DNA from: Streptomyces sp. NBC_00239
Lineage (GTDB): Bacteria > Actinomycetota > Actinomycetes > Streptomycetales > Streptomycetaceae
DNA length: 64,000 nt
NCBI RefSeq assembly: GCF_036194065.1
Contig: NZ_CP108095.1
Coordinates: forward strand, 4,402,001 to 4,466,000
Direction: 5' to 3'
The notes beneath the pieces are model-generated. The model saw only the letters and a program-made list of their open reading frames with translations. It did no database searches and was not told the origin of the DNA. Each line of letters opens with the position of its first letter. Position 1 is the stretch's first letter. Shown in pieces: positions 55,135-63,757 of the stretch. The position numbers and the translations under genes are program-made.

Positions 55135-55244
55135 CAGCCCCTCCGGCGTTTGAGGAGCGGTCCGGGCGGAGCCCGGTGCCCGGCGTCAGCCGGGTTGTCT
55201 TGGGGCTCCGCCCCAAACCCCGCGCCTCAAACGCCGGCGAGGCT
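55135..55244. repeat. Dispersed multi-hairpin palindromic element, copy C (inverted, 110 bp)
   Basis: Reverse-complement form of copies A and B. It begins CAGCCCCTCCGGCGTTTGAG and ends GCGCCTCAAACGCCGG then CGAGGCT. Inner hairpins GGGCGGAGCCC-type, CCCGGC/GCCGGG and TTGGGGC/GCCCCAA are present in reversed order. It is about four bases shorter, with several substitutions. The flank 55245-55280 matches 30690-30725 inverted. Confidence 0.88.
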
Positions 55245-55312
55245 GGATGTTGCCGCACGCAACGCCGACAAGCCCGGGAGTTGACGAGGCCGGGGGTACC
55301 GCTGCCGGCCGG

Positions 55313-55597
55313 TCAGGCGGGGTGGGTGTTGTGGGCGGCGGCGTCTTTGCGGGCGAGGTCGCGGGAGCGGCGGGCCGGGCCGCGCCAGCCGCAGCTGCAC
55401 CGGGCCGTGCAGAACGAACCCCGTTCGGTGGTGCTGGCGTGGTGCGCGGGCTCCGCCAGGGCCGGCACGCGCGGCTCGGGGACGGCCGCGGGAGGGGCGG
55501 CCGACGTGGTGGCCGGAGGGGTGGGCCCGGGGGTGGTGGGACGGGGGGTGGCGGCGGAGAGCGGAGCGGCTTGGGGCGCTGCGAAGTGCGTGTCCAC
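55313..55597 (-). CDS. Small zinc-ribbon-like protein with C-terminal CxxxCxCGW motif
   Basis: 94 residues from GTG 55597; GTG 55606 is an alternative. The first 60 residues are Pro/Ala/Thr-rich. The end holds GSFCTARCSCGWRGPARRSR followed by DLARKDAAAHN, a cysteine cluster resembling a zinc knuckle seen in small Streptomyces proteins of unknown function. The start is uncertain because the N-terminal part has no recognisable features. Confidence 0.6.
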   Translation of the reverse strand: MDTHFAAPQAAPLSAATPRPTTPGPTPPATTSAAPPAAVPEPRVPALAEPAHHASTTERGSFCTARCSCGWRGPARRSRDLARKDAAAHNTHPA

Positions 55598-55719
55598 ACC
55601 ACCCACGGTACCTGGCGCCGACAGGGGCCCGTCCCGTGACGGGGAACCCCGGGGCTCGTTATCCGGAGCGGGTGGGGGCCTCGGGCAAGCAGCGGTCACG
55701 CGTTGGGGGTTGGCAGGCG

Positions 55720-56532
55720 ATGGTGGTGCAGCGGCACAGGCGCACAGGCGGGGCGTGGATCGCCGTCGCGGCGGTGCTGGGGGTGGTGGGTACGGCCTCC
55801 GGATGCGGTGCCGAGCAGCCCCCGGCGCCGGACGCGGGCGAGGCGGTGCGCGGCGCCGCCGACGCGCTGACCCGCGCGGGCAGCGCACGGGCGCGTACGG
55901 CGATGGAGATGGCCACGGGCGGTACCCGGGTCACCATCCGCGGCGAGGGCGGGGTGGACTTCCGCAACCGGCTCGGCCAGCTGCTGGTGATGCTGCCCGC
56001 CGACGTGACGGGCAAGGCCGGCCACCGGCCGATCACCGAGCTGCTGGCGCCCGGCGCGCTCTACATGAAGAACCGGGGCGCGGGCGTGCCCGCCGACAAG
56101 TGGGTACGGGTGGACACCGCCTCGCTCGCCGACGGCAACCTGGTCACCGGCGGGGCCACCGACCCGATGGCCGCGGCGGAGCTGCTGCGCGGCGCGCAGG
56201 ACGTCACGTACGTGGGGGAGACCGAGCTCGCGGGGACCAAGGTCCGGCACTACCGCGGGACGACGGACCTCGGGCGGGCGGCGCGCAGTGCTGCTCCGCA
56301 CGCGCGGGCGGCGCTGCTGGCCGCGGCGAAAGGGTTCAGCAAGGACACGGTGCCCTTCGACGTCTATCTCGACGAGGCCGGGCTGCTGCGGAAGGTCCGG
56401 CACCGTTTCAGCTATGTCAACAATGGCGTGATCGATGTCTCATCGACGACGCTCCTGTTCGGATTCGGTACGCCGGTGACCGTGCAATTGCCGCCAAGCA
56501 GGGACATCTTCGCGGGGAAGATCGCCGACTAG
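55720..56532 (+). CDS. LppX/LprG-like lipoprotein
   Basis: 270 residues from ATG 55720. Signal peptide with lipobox TASGC (Cys29). The mature part reads as the LppX_LprAFG beta-sheet fold: VRGAADALTRAGSARARTAMEM, VDFRNRLGQLLVML, LYMKNRGAGVPADKWVRVD, YVGETELAGTKVRHYRGTTDL and DVYLDEAGLLRKVRHRFSY. Mycobacterial relatives carry lipids or lipoglycans across the envelope; many Streptomyces paralogues have no known cargo. It stands alone, with 152 bp before the next small gene. Confidence 0.85.
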   Translation: MVVQRHRRTGGAWIAVAAVLGVVGTASGCGAEQPPAPDAGEAVRGAADALTRAGSARARTAMEMATGGTRVTIRGEGGVDFRNRLGQLLVMLPADVTGKAGHRPITELLAPGALYMKNRGAGVPADKWVRVDTASLADGNLVTGGATDPMAAAELLRGAQDVTYVGETELAGTKVRHYRGTTDLGRAARSAAPHARAALLAAAKGFSKDTVPFDVYLDEAGLLRKVRHRFSYVNNGVIDVSSTTLLFGFGTPVTVQLPPSRDIFAGKIAD

Positions 56533-56684
56533 GGCGGCGGACGGCGCCAACGGGCCATCGGCGGGTATCCGGAAATGGTCCATCCGTGTCATGCGCGGCC
56601 GGTGGCGGTCTCCCTACGCTGAGAAGCCGGTGACCGATGCCGTGCCGGTGACCGTGCCGACGGCGGCAGGAAGAGGTGGTGCGC

Positions 56685-56840
56685 GTGACTCCGGCAGCAG
56701 TCGGGACGGCTGTCCAGGACCACGTGGCCCTCGCCGAGATCGAGCTGTGCGGTGAGCTGATCATCGCGGCTTCCGCGGTGGACGAGGAGCGTCTCAGCCT
56801 GGACCGCATCGACGAGGTGCTGCTCGTCCGCTGCGCGTAG
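56685..56840 (+). CDS. 51-residue conserved-looking small protein
   Basis: GTG 56685 with AGGAAGAGG eight bases upstream opens a 51-codon frame: VTPAAVGTAVQDHVALAEIE, then LCGELIIAASAVDEERLS, LDRIDEVLLV and RCA. It is amphipathic and helical by pattern. Strong ribosome site, G/C-rich third positions and a terminator after the stop support a real gene. I recall similar short Streptomyces proteins of unknown function. Confidence 0.7.
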   Translation: MTPAAVGTAVQDHVALAEIELCGELIIAASAVDEERLSLDRIDEVLLVRCA

Positions 56841-56861
56841 CAGGGAAGAGGAAAGAGAAAA

Positions 56862-56885
56862 GGGGCGTGGCGTGCGCCGCGCCCC
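56862..56885. terminator. Hairpin between the small gene and csoR
   Basis: GGGGCGTGGCG / CGCCGCGCCCC with one G-T pair and a tight loop, 21 bp after the small gene's stop and 39 bp beyond the csoR stop; convergent position, usable from both sides. Confidence 0.6.
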
Positions 56886-56924
56886 GGCTCCCCCCGGCTC
56901 CCCGATCGTGTGGGTCCGGCGCGG

Positions 56925-57269
56925 TCAGGTGCGCAGCAGGCGGGCGATGGCCTTTGTGGCTTCCTCTACCTTGGCGTCGATCTCGGTGCCGCCCTTGACG
57001 GCCGCGTCGGCCACGCAGTGCCGCAGGTGCTCCTCCAGGAGCTGGAGCGCGAAGGACTGGAGCGCCTTCGTGCTGGCCGAAACCTGCGTGAGTATGTCGA
57101 TGCAGTAGACGTCCTCGTCGACGAGGCGCTGGAGTCCGCGGATCTGCCCCTCGATCCGGCGCAGTCGCTTGAGGTGTTCGTCCTTCTGGTGGTGGTAGCC
57201 GTGCACGGCGCCCGCGTCGAGCGCGTGACCGGCGGCTTCCGGCTCCGTGGTGGTGTCTGAGGTGGTCAT
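56925..57269 (-). CDS. csoR: CsoR-family copper-sensing repressor
   Basis: 114 residues from ATG 57269. The DUF156 helical fold carries the Cu(I) ligands C56, H81 and C85 (DVYCIDILTQV and EEHLRHCV) with the 25/4 spacing of CsoR. HLKRLRRIEGQIRGLQRLVDED is the DNA-facing helix. CsoR releases DNA when it binds Cu(I). A perfect 19-bp operator lies 28 bp upstream of the start, so it represses itself. No copper exporter is adjacent, so its main targets must be elsewhere. Confidence 0.93.
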   Translation of the reverse strand: MTTSDTTTEPEAAGHALDAGAVHGYHHQKDEHLKRLRRIEGQIRGLQRLVDEDVYCIDILTQVSASTKALQSFALQLLEEHLRHCVADAAVKGGTEIDAKVEEATKAIARLLRT

Positions 57270-57296
57270 GCGTCCTCCCGTGGTCACCTGAGGGCA

Positions 57297-57315
57297 TATA
57301 CCCCTCATGGGTATA
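57297..57315. promoter_or_regulatory. CsoR operator
   Basis: TATACCC, five bases CTCAT, GGGTATA: a perfect inverted repeat matching the known pseudo-palindromic CsoR box with its G/C core. It is the only low-GC motif in the csoR-DUF47 gap. Confidence 0.85.
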
Positions 57316-57460
57316 GGATATCGGGCTTTGCCTGATGGGGCAGGGCTTGTGCTCCCCACTCTGCCTGATGGAGGACACTGGGGAACTGCCGGTTAGCCGT
57401 GGCCGGAGGATGCGCCTAGCATCAGCCTGACCGAATCCAATGCACCCCGAGGACCTCACC

Positions 57461-58081
57461 GTGCGATTTCGTCTGACCCCCAGGGAGACGAGCTTCTACG
57501 ACATGTTCGCCGCATCCGCGGACAACATCGTCACGGGCTCGAAGCTCCTGATGGAACTGCTCGGAGCGGACTCGTCCGCCCGGGCCGAGATCGCGGAACG
57601 GATGCGGGCGGCGGAGCACGCGGGGGACGACGCCACGCATGCGATCTTCCACCAGCTGAACTCCTCGTTCATCACGCCGTTCGACCGCGAGGACATCTAC
57701 AACCTGGCCTCGTCGCTCGACGACATCATGGACTTCATGGAGGAGGCGGTCGACCTGGTCGTCCTCTACCAGGTGGAAGAGCTGCCCAAGGGTGTAGAGC
57801 AGCAGATCGAGGTCCTGGCGCGCGCGGCCGAGCTGACCGCCGAGGCCATGCCGCACCTGCGGACGATGGACAACCTGACCGAGTACTGGATCGAGGTCAA
57901 CCGCCTCGAGAACCAGGCCGACCAGATCCACCGCAAGCTCCTCGCCCAGCTCTTCAACGGCAAGTACGACGCCATCGAGGTCCTCAAGCTCAAGCAGATC
58001 GTGGACGTCCTCGAAGAGGCCGCGGACGCGTTCGAGCACGTGGCGAACACGGTGGAGACCATCGCGGTCAAGGAGTCCTGA
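57461..58081 (+). CDS. DUF47/PhoU-like protein partner of PiT
   Basis: 206 residues from GTG 57461 with GAGGA seven bases upstream; ATG 57440 is in frame but poorly placed. All-helical PhoU-like fold with two metal-binding helix repeats: NSSFITPFDREDIYNLASSL (E/D-rich) and EVLKLKQIVDVLEEAADAFE. DUF47 genes commonly sit directly before PiT transporters, as here (5-bp gap), and are thought to control phosphate flow through them. A 10-bp direct repeat TGCCTGATGG occurs at 57329 and 57362. Confidence 0.93.
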   Translation: MRFRLTPRETSFYDMFAASADNIVTGSKLLMELLGADSSARAEIAERMRAAEHAGDDATHAIFHQLNSSFITPFDREDIYNLASSLDDIMDFMEEAVDLVVLYQVEELPKGVEQQIEVLARAAELTAEAMPHLRTMDNLTEYWIEVNRLENQADQIHRKLLAQLFNGKYDAIEVLKLKQIVDVLEEAADAFEHVANTVETIAVKES

Positions 58082-58086
58082 ACCTC

Positions 58087-59085
58087 GTGGACACCTTTGC
58101 GCTGGTCGTGACCATTGGTGTCGCGCTCGGCTTCACGTACACCAACGGCTTCCACGACTCCGCGAACGCCATCGCGACCTCGGTCTCCACGCGGGCGCTG
58201 ACCCCGCGGGCGGCCCTGGCGATGGCTGCGGTGATGAACCTCGCCGGCGCCTTCCTCGGCAGCGGGGTCGCCAAGACCGTCAGCGAGGGCCTGATCGAGA
58301 CGCCCCACGGCAACCGGGGCATGTGGATCCTCTTCGCGGCGCTGGTCGGCGCGATCGTCTGGAACCTCGTCACCTGGTACTTCGGGCTGCCCTCGTCCTC
58401 CTCTCACGCCCTCTTCGGCGGCATGGTCGGCGCGGCGCTGGCCGGCGGCACGGACGTCATCTGGTCGGGCGTGATCGAGAAGGTCGTCATCCCGATGTTC
58501 GTCTCGCCGGTGGTCGGCCTCGTGGTCGGCTACCTGGTGATGGTCGCGATCCTGTGGATGTTCCGGAAGGCCAACCCGCACAAGGCCAAGCGCGGTTTCC
58601 GTATCGCGCAGACCGTCTCGGCGGCGGGCATGGCGCTCGGCCACGGTCTCCAGGACGCGCAGAAGACGATGGGCATCGTGGTGATGGCCCTGGTCATCGC
58701 CGAGGTCGAGGGTCCGGGCGACCCGATCCCGGTGTGGGTCAAGATCTCCTGCGCCGTGATGTTGTCGCTCGGCACGTACGCGGGTGGCTGGCGCATCATG
58801 CGCACGCTGGGCCGCAAGATCATCGAGCTGGACCCGCCGCAGGGCTTCGCGGCGGAGACCACCGGTGCCTCGATCATGTTCGGCTCGGCGTTCCTCTTCC
58901 ACGCGCCGATCTCCACCACCCACGTGATCACCTCGGCGATCATGGGTGTGGGGGCGACCAAGCGGGTGAACGCGGTCCGCTGGGGCGTCGCCAAGAACAT
59001 CATCCTCGGCTGGTTCATCACGATGCCGGCCGCGGCCCTGGTCGCGGCGCTCAGCTTCTGGATCGTCAACCTCGCGTTCGTCTGA
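58087..59085 (+). CDS. pit: PiT-family low-affinity inorganic phosphate transporter
   Basis: 332 residues from GTG. Two inverted copies of the PiT signature are present: GFTYTNGFHDSANAIATSVS near residue 15-35, and GMALGHGLQDAQKTMGIVVM near 180-200, plus SSSHALFGG and APISTTHVITSAIMG. Ten or so membrane helices. Such carriers take up metal-phosphate with protons under phosphate-replete conditions. It is co-transcribed with DUF47 and convergent with pstB across a strong terminator, so low- and high-affinity uptake genes meet tail to tail. Confidence 0.95.
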   Translation: MDTFALVVTIGVALGFTYTNGFHDSANAIATSVSTRALTPRAALAMAAVMNLAGAFLGSGVAKTVSEGLIETPHGNRGMWILFAALVGAIVWNLVTWYFGLPSSSSHALFGGMVGAALAGGTDVIWSGVIEKVVIPMFVSPVVGLVVGYLVMVAILWMFRKANPHKAKRGFRIAQTVSAAGMALGHGLQDAQKTMGIVVMALVIAEVEGPGDPIPVWVKISCAVMLSLGTYAGGWRIMRTLGRKIIELDPPQGFAAETTGASIMFGSAFLFHAPISTTHVITSAIMGVGATKRVNAVRWGVAKNIILGWFITMPAAALVAALSFWIVNLAFV

Positions 59086-59147
59086 TCCCGGGCCCGGGGA
59101 GCGTTCCCCGGGTGGCCGCGGGTGGCCGCGGGCACGGGCAAATGAGT

Positions 59148-59177
59148 GGGCCCGCCCCCTTCACAGGGGGCGGGCCC
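59148..59177. terminator. Bidirectional terminator between pit and pstB
   Basis: Perfect 13-bp stem GGGCCCGCCCCCT / AGGGGGCGGGCCC with loop TCAC, in the 149-bp gap between convergent genes. Confidence 0.88.
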
Positions 59178-59234
59178 TTCGCCTTGCGGTGGCACCGCCA
59201 TGCAGCACCGCAGGACGTCTTGCTCCGATTCGGC

Positions 59235-60011
59235 TCAGCCGAAGCGGCCCGAGATGTAGTCCTCGGTGGCCTGGACGGACGGGTTGGAGAAGATCCGGTC
59301 CGTGTCGTCGAGTTCGATGAGCTTGCCGGGCTGGCCGACCGCCGCGAGGTTGAAGAACGCGGTGCGGTCGGAGACGCGGGCGGCTTGCTGCATGTTGTGC
59401 GTCACGATGACGATCGTGAAGCGCTCCTTCAGCTCGCCGATCAGGTCCTCGATGGCGAGGGTGGAGATCGGGTCGAGGGCGGAGCAGGGCTCGTCCATCA
59501 GCAGGACCTCGGGCTCGACCGCGATGGCGCGGGCGATGCACAGGCGCTGCTGCTGGCCGCCGGACAGGCCCGAGCCGGGCTTGTTCAGGCGGTCCTTGAC
59601 CTCGTTCCAGAGGTTGGCGCCCTTGAGGGACTTCTCGACGATGTCCTGGAGCTCGCTCTTGCGGAAGTTGCCGTTCAGACGCAGGCCCGCCGCCACGTTG
59701 TCGAAGATCGACATGGTGGGGAAGGGGTTGGGGCGCTGGAAGACCATGCCGACGGTGCGGCGGACGGCGACCGGGTCGATGCCCGGGCCGTACAGGTTCT
59801 CGTCGTCCAGGAGCACCTTGCCCTCGACGCGGCCGCCGGGGGTGACCTCGTGCATGCGGTTCAGGGTGCGCAGGAAGGTGGACTTGCCGCAGCCGGACGG
59901 GCCGATGAAGGCCGTCACGGAGCGCGGCTCGACGGTCATGGAGATGTCGTCGATGGCCTTGTGGTTGCCGTAGAAGGCGGAGAGACCGGAGACGTCGATG
60001 CGCTTGGCCAT
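59235..60011 (-). CDS. pstB: Phosphate ABC transporter ATP-binding protein PstB
   Basis: 258 residues from ATG. Walker [10 protein letters not shown] (about residues 37-45), the PstB-typical [22 protein letters not shown] signature [14 protein letters not shown], Walker [13 protein letters not shown] and switch His in THNMQQAAR. It drives high-affinity phosphate import with PstA, PstC and PstS. Last gene of the operon, 28 bp after pstA. Confidence 0.97.
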   Translation of the reverse strand: MAKRIDVSGLSAFYGNHKAIDDISMTVEPRSVTAFIGPSGCGKSTFLRTLNRMHEVTPGGRVEGKVLLDDENLYGPGIDPVAVRRTVGMVFQRPNPFPTMSIFDNVAAGLRLNGNFRKSELQDIVEKSLKGANLWNEVKDRLNKPGSGLSGGQQQRLCIARAIAVEPEVLLMDEPCSALDPISTLAIEDLIGELKERFTIVIVTHNMQQAARVSDRTAFFNLAAVGQPGKLIELDDTDRIFSNPSVQATEDYISGRFG

Positions 60012-60039
60012 GTGAATCAGCTTCTTTCGTTCGGCTGCG

Positions 60040-61110
60040 TCAGCGGCCGGTCTTCGGGGCCTTCCAGCGGGCGATGCCGCGGGCCACCAGGTTGAGGATC
60101 ATGACGAAGGCGATCAGGACGAGGGCTGCGGCCCAGGCCCGGTCGAGCGCGGCGTCGGTGCCTACGGAGTACTGCTCGTACACGTAGAGCGGGAGCGACG
60201 ACTGCGCGCCTTCGAAGGGGTCCGGGTTGATCAGCTTCGTGCCGAAGACGAGCAGCAGCACCGGGGCGGTCTCACCTGTGATGCGGGCTACGGAGAGCAT
60301 CACGCCGGTGGTGATGCCGCCGATGGCCGTGGGGAGGACCACCTTCAGAATGGTGCGCCACTTCGGGACTCCGAGCGCCAGCGAGGCCTCGCGGAGTTCG
60401 TTCGGGACGAGCTTGAGCATCTCCTCGGTGGACCGGACGACGACCGGCATCATCAGGATGGCCAGCGCCATGGCGCCCGCGAATCCGGAGGGCCCGAAGC
60501 CCAGCATCAGATTCCAGGTCGCGAGGATGAACAGGCCCGCGACGATCGACGGGATGCCGGTCATGACGTCGACGAAGAAGGTGACCGCCTGGGCCAGCTT
60601 CCCGCGGCCGTACTCGACGAGGTAGACCGCCGTGAGCATGCCGATGGGCGCCGCGATCAGCGTGGCGATGCCCACCTGCTCCAGGGTGCCGAGCAGGGCG
60701 TGGTAGACGCCGCCGCCCTCTTCCGCGTCGAGCAGGCCGCTCATCGAGTGGCTCAGGAAGTACGCGTCGAGGACCTTGATGCCCTTGGAGATCGTGACCC
60801 AGGCGAGCGAGAGCAGCGGGATGACGGCGAGGACGAAGCAGACCCAGACGAGGCTGGTCGCGACGCGGTCCTTGCCCTGGCGGCTGCCTTCGACCTTGCT
60901 GGTGATCGCGTAGGTGCCGGCCACGAAGATCAGGGCGGCGAGCAGGCCCCACTGGACCTTGCTGTGCAGCCCGGCGCCGAGGCCGATGGCCGTGCCCGCG
61001 GCGATGGAGCCCGCGGCGATCGCGGCCGGCGCCCAGCGGGGCAGCCGCGCGTGGCTGAGGGACTTGTGCAGGGAGGACGCGGGGCGCGTGTCCTGGACGA
61101 GCTGGCTCAT
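60040..61110 (-). CDS. pstA: Phosphate ABC transporter permease PstA
   Basis: 356 residues from ATG overlapping the pstC stop (ATGA). Six core membrane helices are preceded by an N-terminal extension with two further helices (26-70). The permease loop [23 protein letters not shown] contacts Pst[32 protein letters not shown] is typical of PstA (positions about 165-195). Confidence 0.96.
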   Translation of the reverse strand: MSQLVQDTRPASSLHKSLSHARLPRWAPAAIAAGSIAAGTAIGLGAGLHSKVQWGLLAALIFVAGTYAITSKVEGSRQGKDRVATSLVWVCFVLAVIPLLSLAWVTISKGIKVLDAYFLSHSMSGLLDAEEGGGVYHALLGTLEQVGIATLIAAPIGMLTAVYLVEYGRGKLAQAVTFFVDVMTGIPSIVAGLFILATWNLMLGFGPSGFAGAMALAILMMPVVVRSTEEMLKLVPNELREASLALGVPKWRTILKVVLPTAIGGITTGVMLSVARITGETAPVLLLVFGTKLINPDPFEGAQSSLPLYVYEQYSVGTDAALDRAWAAALVLIAFVMILNLVARGIARWKAPKTGR

Positions 61111-62096
61111 GCGTTGGCCCCCGAGTACTCCTTGCGGCGCGCAATGATCATGCGGGCGGCGCCGTTGACCAGCAGGGTGATGACGAAGAGGACGAGACCG
61201 GAGGCGATGAGCGCGTCACGGCCGAACTCGTTGGCTTCGTTGAACTTCGCGGCGATGTTCTGCGCGAACGTGCCGCCGCCCGGGTCCAGCAGGTGGCCGG
61301 AGATCAGGAAGCTCGGGGAGAGCACCACGGCGACGGCCATCGTCTCGCCGAGCGCGCGGCCGAGGCCGAGCATCGAGGCGCTGATGATGCCGGAGCGGCC
61401 GAAGGGCAGGACGGCCATGCGGATGACTTCCCAGCGCGTGGCGCCGAGGGCCAGGGCGGCCTCCTCGTTCGCACGGGGCGCCTGGAGGAAGACCTCACGC
61501 GTGACGTTGGTGATGATCGGCAGGATCATGATCGCCAGCAGGATGCCGACCGTGAACATGTTCCGGGCGATGCCTTCGCTGGTCTTGTCGAAGATGTACG
61601 TCCAGCCGAGGAACTGGTCGAGCCAGGAGTTCAGGCCGCCCAGGTACGGGACCAGGAAGACCGCGCCCCAGAGGCCGTAGATGATGCTCGGGACGGCGGC
61701 CAGCAGGTCGACCAGGTAGCCGAGCGGGCCGGCCAGCTTGCGCGGGGCGTAGTGCGAGATGAACAGCGCGATGCCGATGGCGACCGGCACGGCGATGACC
61801 ATCGCGATGATCGAGCTGACGACCGTGCCGTACACGAGGACGGCGATGCCGAAGACCGGCGGGTCACCGGCCGGGTTCCACTCCGAGGTGGTGAGGAAGT
61901 TCGCCTCGTCCTCGGAGATGGCCAGGACCGTGCGGTAGGTCAGGAAGGCCGCGATGGCGGCCATGATCACCAGAAGGGTGATGCCGGATCCCCGGGAGAG
62001 GCCCAGGAAGATCCGGTCGCCGGCGCTGCCGGGGCTGCGCCGTTTGCGGGACACGGCGGAGCGCGGTGCCTCTTCGGTTCGAGTCGATATGTCCAT
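61107..62096 (-). CDS. pstC: Phosphate ABC transporter permease PstC
   Basis: 329 residues from ATG 62096 with GGAGAA five bases upstream; a longer reading from 62141 has no ribosome site. A polar N-terminus (1-35) precedes six membrane helices. EEAALALGATRWEVIRMAVLP is the coupling loop and ALGETMAVAVVLSPSF is conserved in PstC. It is separated from pstS by a 91-bp gap with a strong hairpin. Confidence 0.96.
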   Translation of the reverse strand: MDISTRTEEAPRSAVSRKRRSPGSAGDRIFLGLSRGSGITLLVIMAAIAAFLTYRTVLAISEDEANFLTTSEWNPAGDPPVFGIAVLVYGTVVSSIIAMVIAVPVAIGIALFISHYAPRKLAGPLGYLVDLLAAVPSIIYGLWGAVFLVPYLGGLNSWLDQFLGWTYIFDKTSEGIARNMFTVGILLAIMILPIITNVTREVFLQAPRANEEAALALGATRWEVIRMAVLPFGRSGIISASMLGLGRALGETMAVAVVLSPSFLISGHLLDPGGGTFAQNIAAKFNEANEFGRDALIASGLVLFVITLLVNGAARMIIARRKEYSGANA

Positions 62097-62151
62097 GATT
62101 TCTCCGGTCTGCGGAGCGGAACGCTCCAGGCGGCGGTGCACCGGATGGTGC

Positions 62152-62179
62152 GGGCGGCTCCGCAGTCGCGGAGCCGCCC
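62152..62179 (-). promoter_or_regulatory. Stem-loop between pstS and pstC
   Basis: Perfect 12-bp stem GGGCGGCTCCGC / GCGGAGCCGCCC with four-base loop, starting eight bases after the pstS stop. It lacks a T-run, so it probably acts as a partial terminator or 3' stabiliser that lets pstS be made in excess over the permease genes. Confidence 0.75.
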
Positions 62180-62187
62180 GCGGTGGG

Positions 62188-63330
62188 TCAGGAGAGGGTG
62201 GGGACGATCGCGCGGACCTTGGCCGCGATCTCGGCCGGCATCGGCGCGTAGTGCGCGTCGGCGAGGGCCTTCTGGCCGGCCTCGCTGATGGCGTAGTTGA
62301 GGAACGCCTTCATCGTCGGCAGGGTCTCGGCCTTGTTGCCCTTGTCGCAGGCGATCTCGTACGTCACCAGGACGAGCGGGTAGGCGCCCTCGGCCTTGGT
62401 GGTGTAGTCGAGCTTCAGGGCGACGTCGTTGCCGGTGCCCTTGACCTTGGCGGCGGCGATCGCCTTGGAGGCGTTCTCCGTGCTGGCCTCGACCGGGGCG
62501 GAGGCGCCCGTGTTCATGGCGACGGTCTTGATCGAGCTGTTCTTCGCGTACGAGAGCTCGAAGTAGCCGATCGCGCCGTCCGTGTCCTTGACGTTCGAGG
62601 CGACGGAGGAGGAGCCGTTGGCGGCCTGGCCACCGGGGGCCAGCCACGACTTCGACTTGGGGTCGTGCTTCCAGTCGGCCGGAGCGGCCTCGGAGAGGTA
62701 CTTGCCCAGGTTCTGGGTGGTGCCGGACTCGTCCGAGCGGTGGAACGCCTGGATGGCGGTGCCCGGGAGCTTCACGCCCGGGTTGAGCTTGGCGATCGCC
62801 GCGTCGTCCCACTTCTTGATCTTGTCGTCGAAGATCTTGGCGAGGGTCGGGGCGTCGAGGACGAGCTTGTCCACACCGCTCAGGTTGTAGCCGATGGCGA
62901 TGGGGCCGCCGACCATCGGCAGGTTGATGCCCTGGCCGGTCTTGCAGATCTTCTTCGATTCGGCGACCTCCTCCTCCTTCAGCGCGGAGTCGGAGCCGGC
63001 GAACGAGACCTGGCCCTGGTTGAACTTGGTGATGCCGCCACCGGAGCCGATGGCCTGGTAGTTGATCTCCACGCCGGGGCAGGTGGCCTGGAAGCCCTTG
63101 ACCCACAGGTCCATGGCGTTCTTCTGAGCGGTCGAGCCGGCCGCCAGGAGCTGGCCCTTGGCGCCCTCACAGGCCTTCGCGTCACCGGTCGGGGCGGCCG
63201 CAGCGGTGCTGCCGTCCTTCGGGGACTTGGTGTTGTCGTCGGAGCCGCACGCCGTGAGGACCAGGGCGCCGGACACGACGAGGGCCCCGAGGGCGGAGGC
63301 ACGAAGCCGGTTCTTGCGCTGAAGCTTCAC
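62188..63330 (-). CDS. pstS: Phosphate-binding lipoprotein PstS
   Basis: 380 residues from GTG 63330 with AAGGAA upstream. Signal peptide with lipobox LTACG (Cys28). Phosphate-binding loops are recognisable: LLAAGSTAQKNAMDLW, IGSGGGITKFNQGQVSFAGSDSAL, and HRSDESGTTQNLGKYL. It captures phosphate outside and hands it to PstCA. First gene of the operon; a PHO box about 160-190 bp upstream points to PhoP control, with a long 5' leader. Confidence 0.96.
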   Translation of the reverse strand: MKLQRKNRLRASALGALVVSGALVLTACGSDDNTKSPKDGSTAAAAPTGDAKACEGAKGQLLAAGSTAQKNAMDLWVKGFQATCPGVEINYQAIGSGGGITKFNQGQVSFAGSDSALKEEEVAESKKICKTGQGINLPMVGGPIAIGYNLSGVDKLVLDAPTLAKIFDDKIKKWDDAAIAKLNPGVKLPGTAIQAFHRSDESGTTQNLGKYLSEAAPADWKHDPKSKSWLAPGGQAANGSSSVASNVKDTDGAIGYFELSYAKNSSIKTVAMNTGASAPVEASTENASKAIAAAKVKGTGNDVALKLDYTTKAEGAYPLVLVTYEIACDKGNKAETLPTMKAFLNYAISEAGQKALADAHYAPMPAEIAAKVRAIVPTLS

Positions 63331-63484
63331 TTTCGGGTGTTCCTTCCAGGAGCCGCCGGTCTCGTTGATCTCAGGCGGCGTGCGAAGAGGACTACTAAGG
63401 GGTTACGTCTCGATGCGCGGCGGGTGGACTCGTTCCCGTCCGACGTGCGCCGTGCACGATTGAAATTAGGCAGATCAGATGAAG

Positions 63485-63517
63485 CGACCGACCGAAGAGA
63501 GTGAACGGACGGTGAAC
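63485..63517 (-). promoter_or_regulatory. PHO box (PhoP-binding direct repeats) upstream of pstS
   Basis: On the reverse strand, adjacent 11-bp units GTTCACCGTCC (63507-63517) and GTTCACTCTCT (63496-63506) match the Streptomyces PHO consensus GTTCACC-n4, followed by a weaker third unit TCGGTCGGTCG (63485-63495). Position and orientation suit activation of pstS under phosphate limitation. The rest of the 427-bp gap 63331-63757 contains no gene. Confidence 0.85.
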
Positions 63518-63667
63518 CATGGCGGACGGCATGGTGCGCCCCCGGGCGACTTGGGCCTGATACGGCCGATCCCGACGGGCCCGCGGGGCCGGGCGGGGCC
63601 GGGGAGCGCGGGGCGGACGGGGATCGCTTTTCGGCCAGCGTGACAGACCCCGGGGGCGTTCACCAGC

Positions 63668-63704
63668 GGGTGCCGGGTGCCGGGTGCCGGGTGCCGGGTG
63701 CCGG
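63668..63704. repeat. 7-bp tandem repeat (GGGTGCC), five copies
   Basis: Perfect head-to-tail copies, followed by a GGGCGCGGGG stretch, in the gap between pstS and the NUDIX gene. Likely slippage-prone; no function evident. Confidence 0.85.
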
Positions 63705-63757
63705 GCGCGGGGGGCAGCGCCGCGCGGTGCCGGCGCCGTGCCGGCAGGTCCGGGGCG

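Noticed and set aside
63668..63704. Short GGGTGCC repeats as an operator
   Set aside because: Simple slippage-type repeat with no symmetry; left as a plain tandem repeat.
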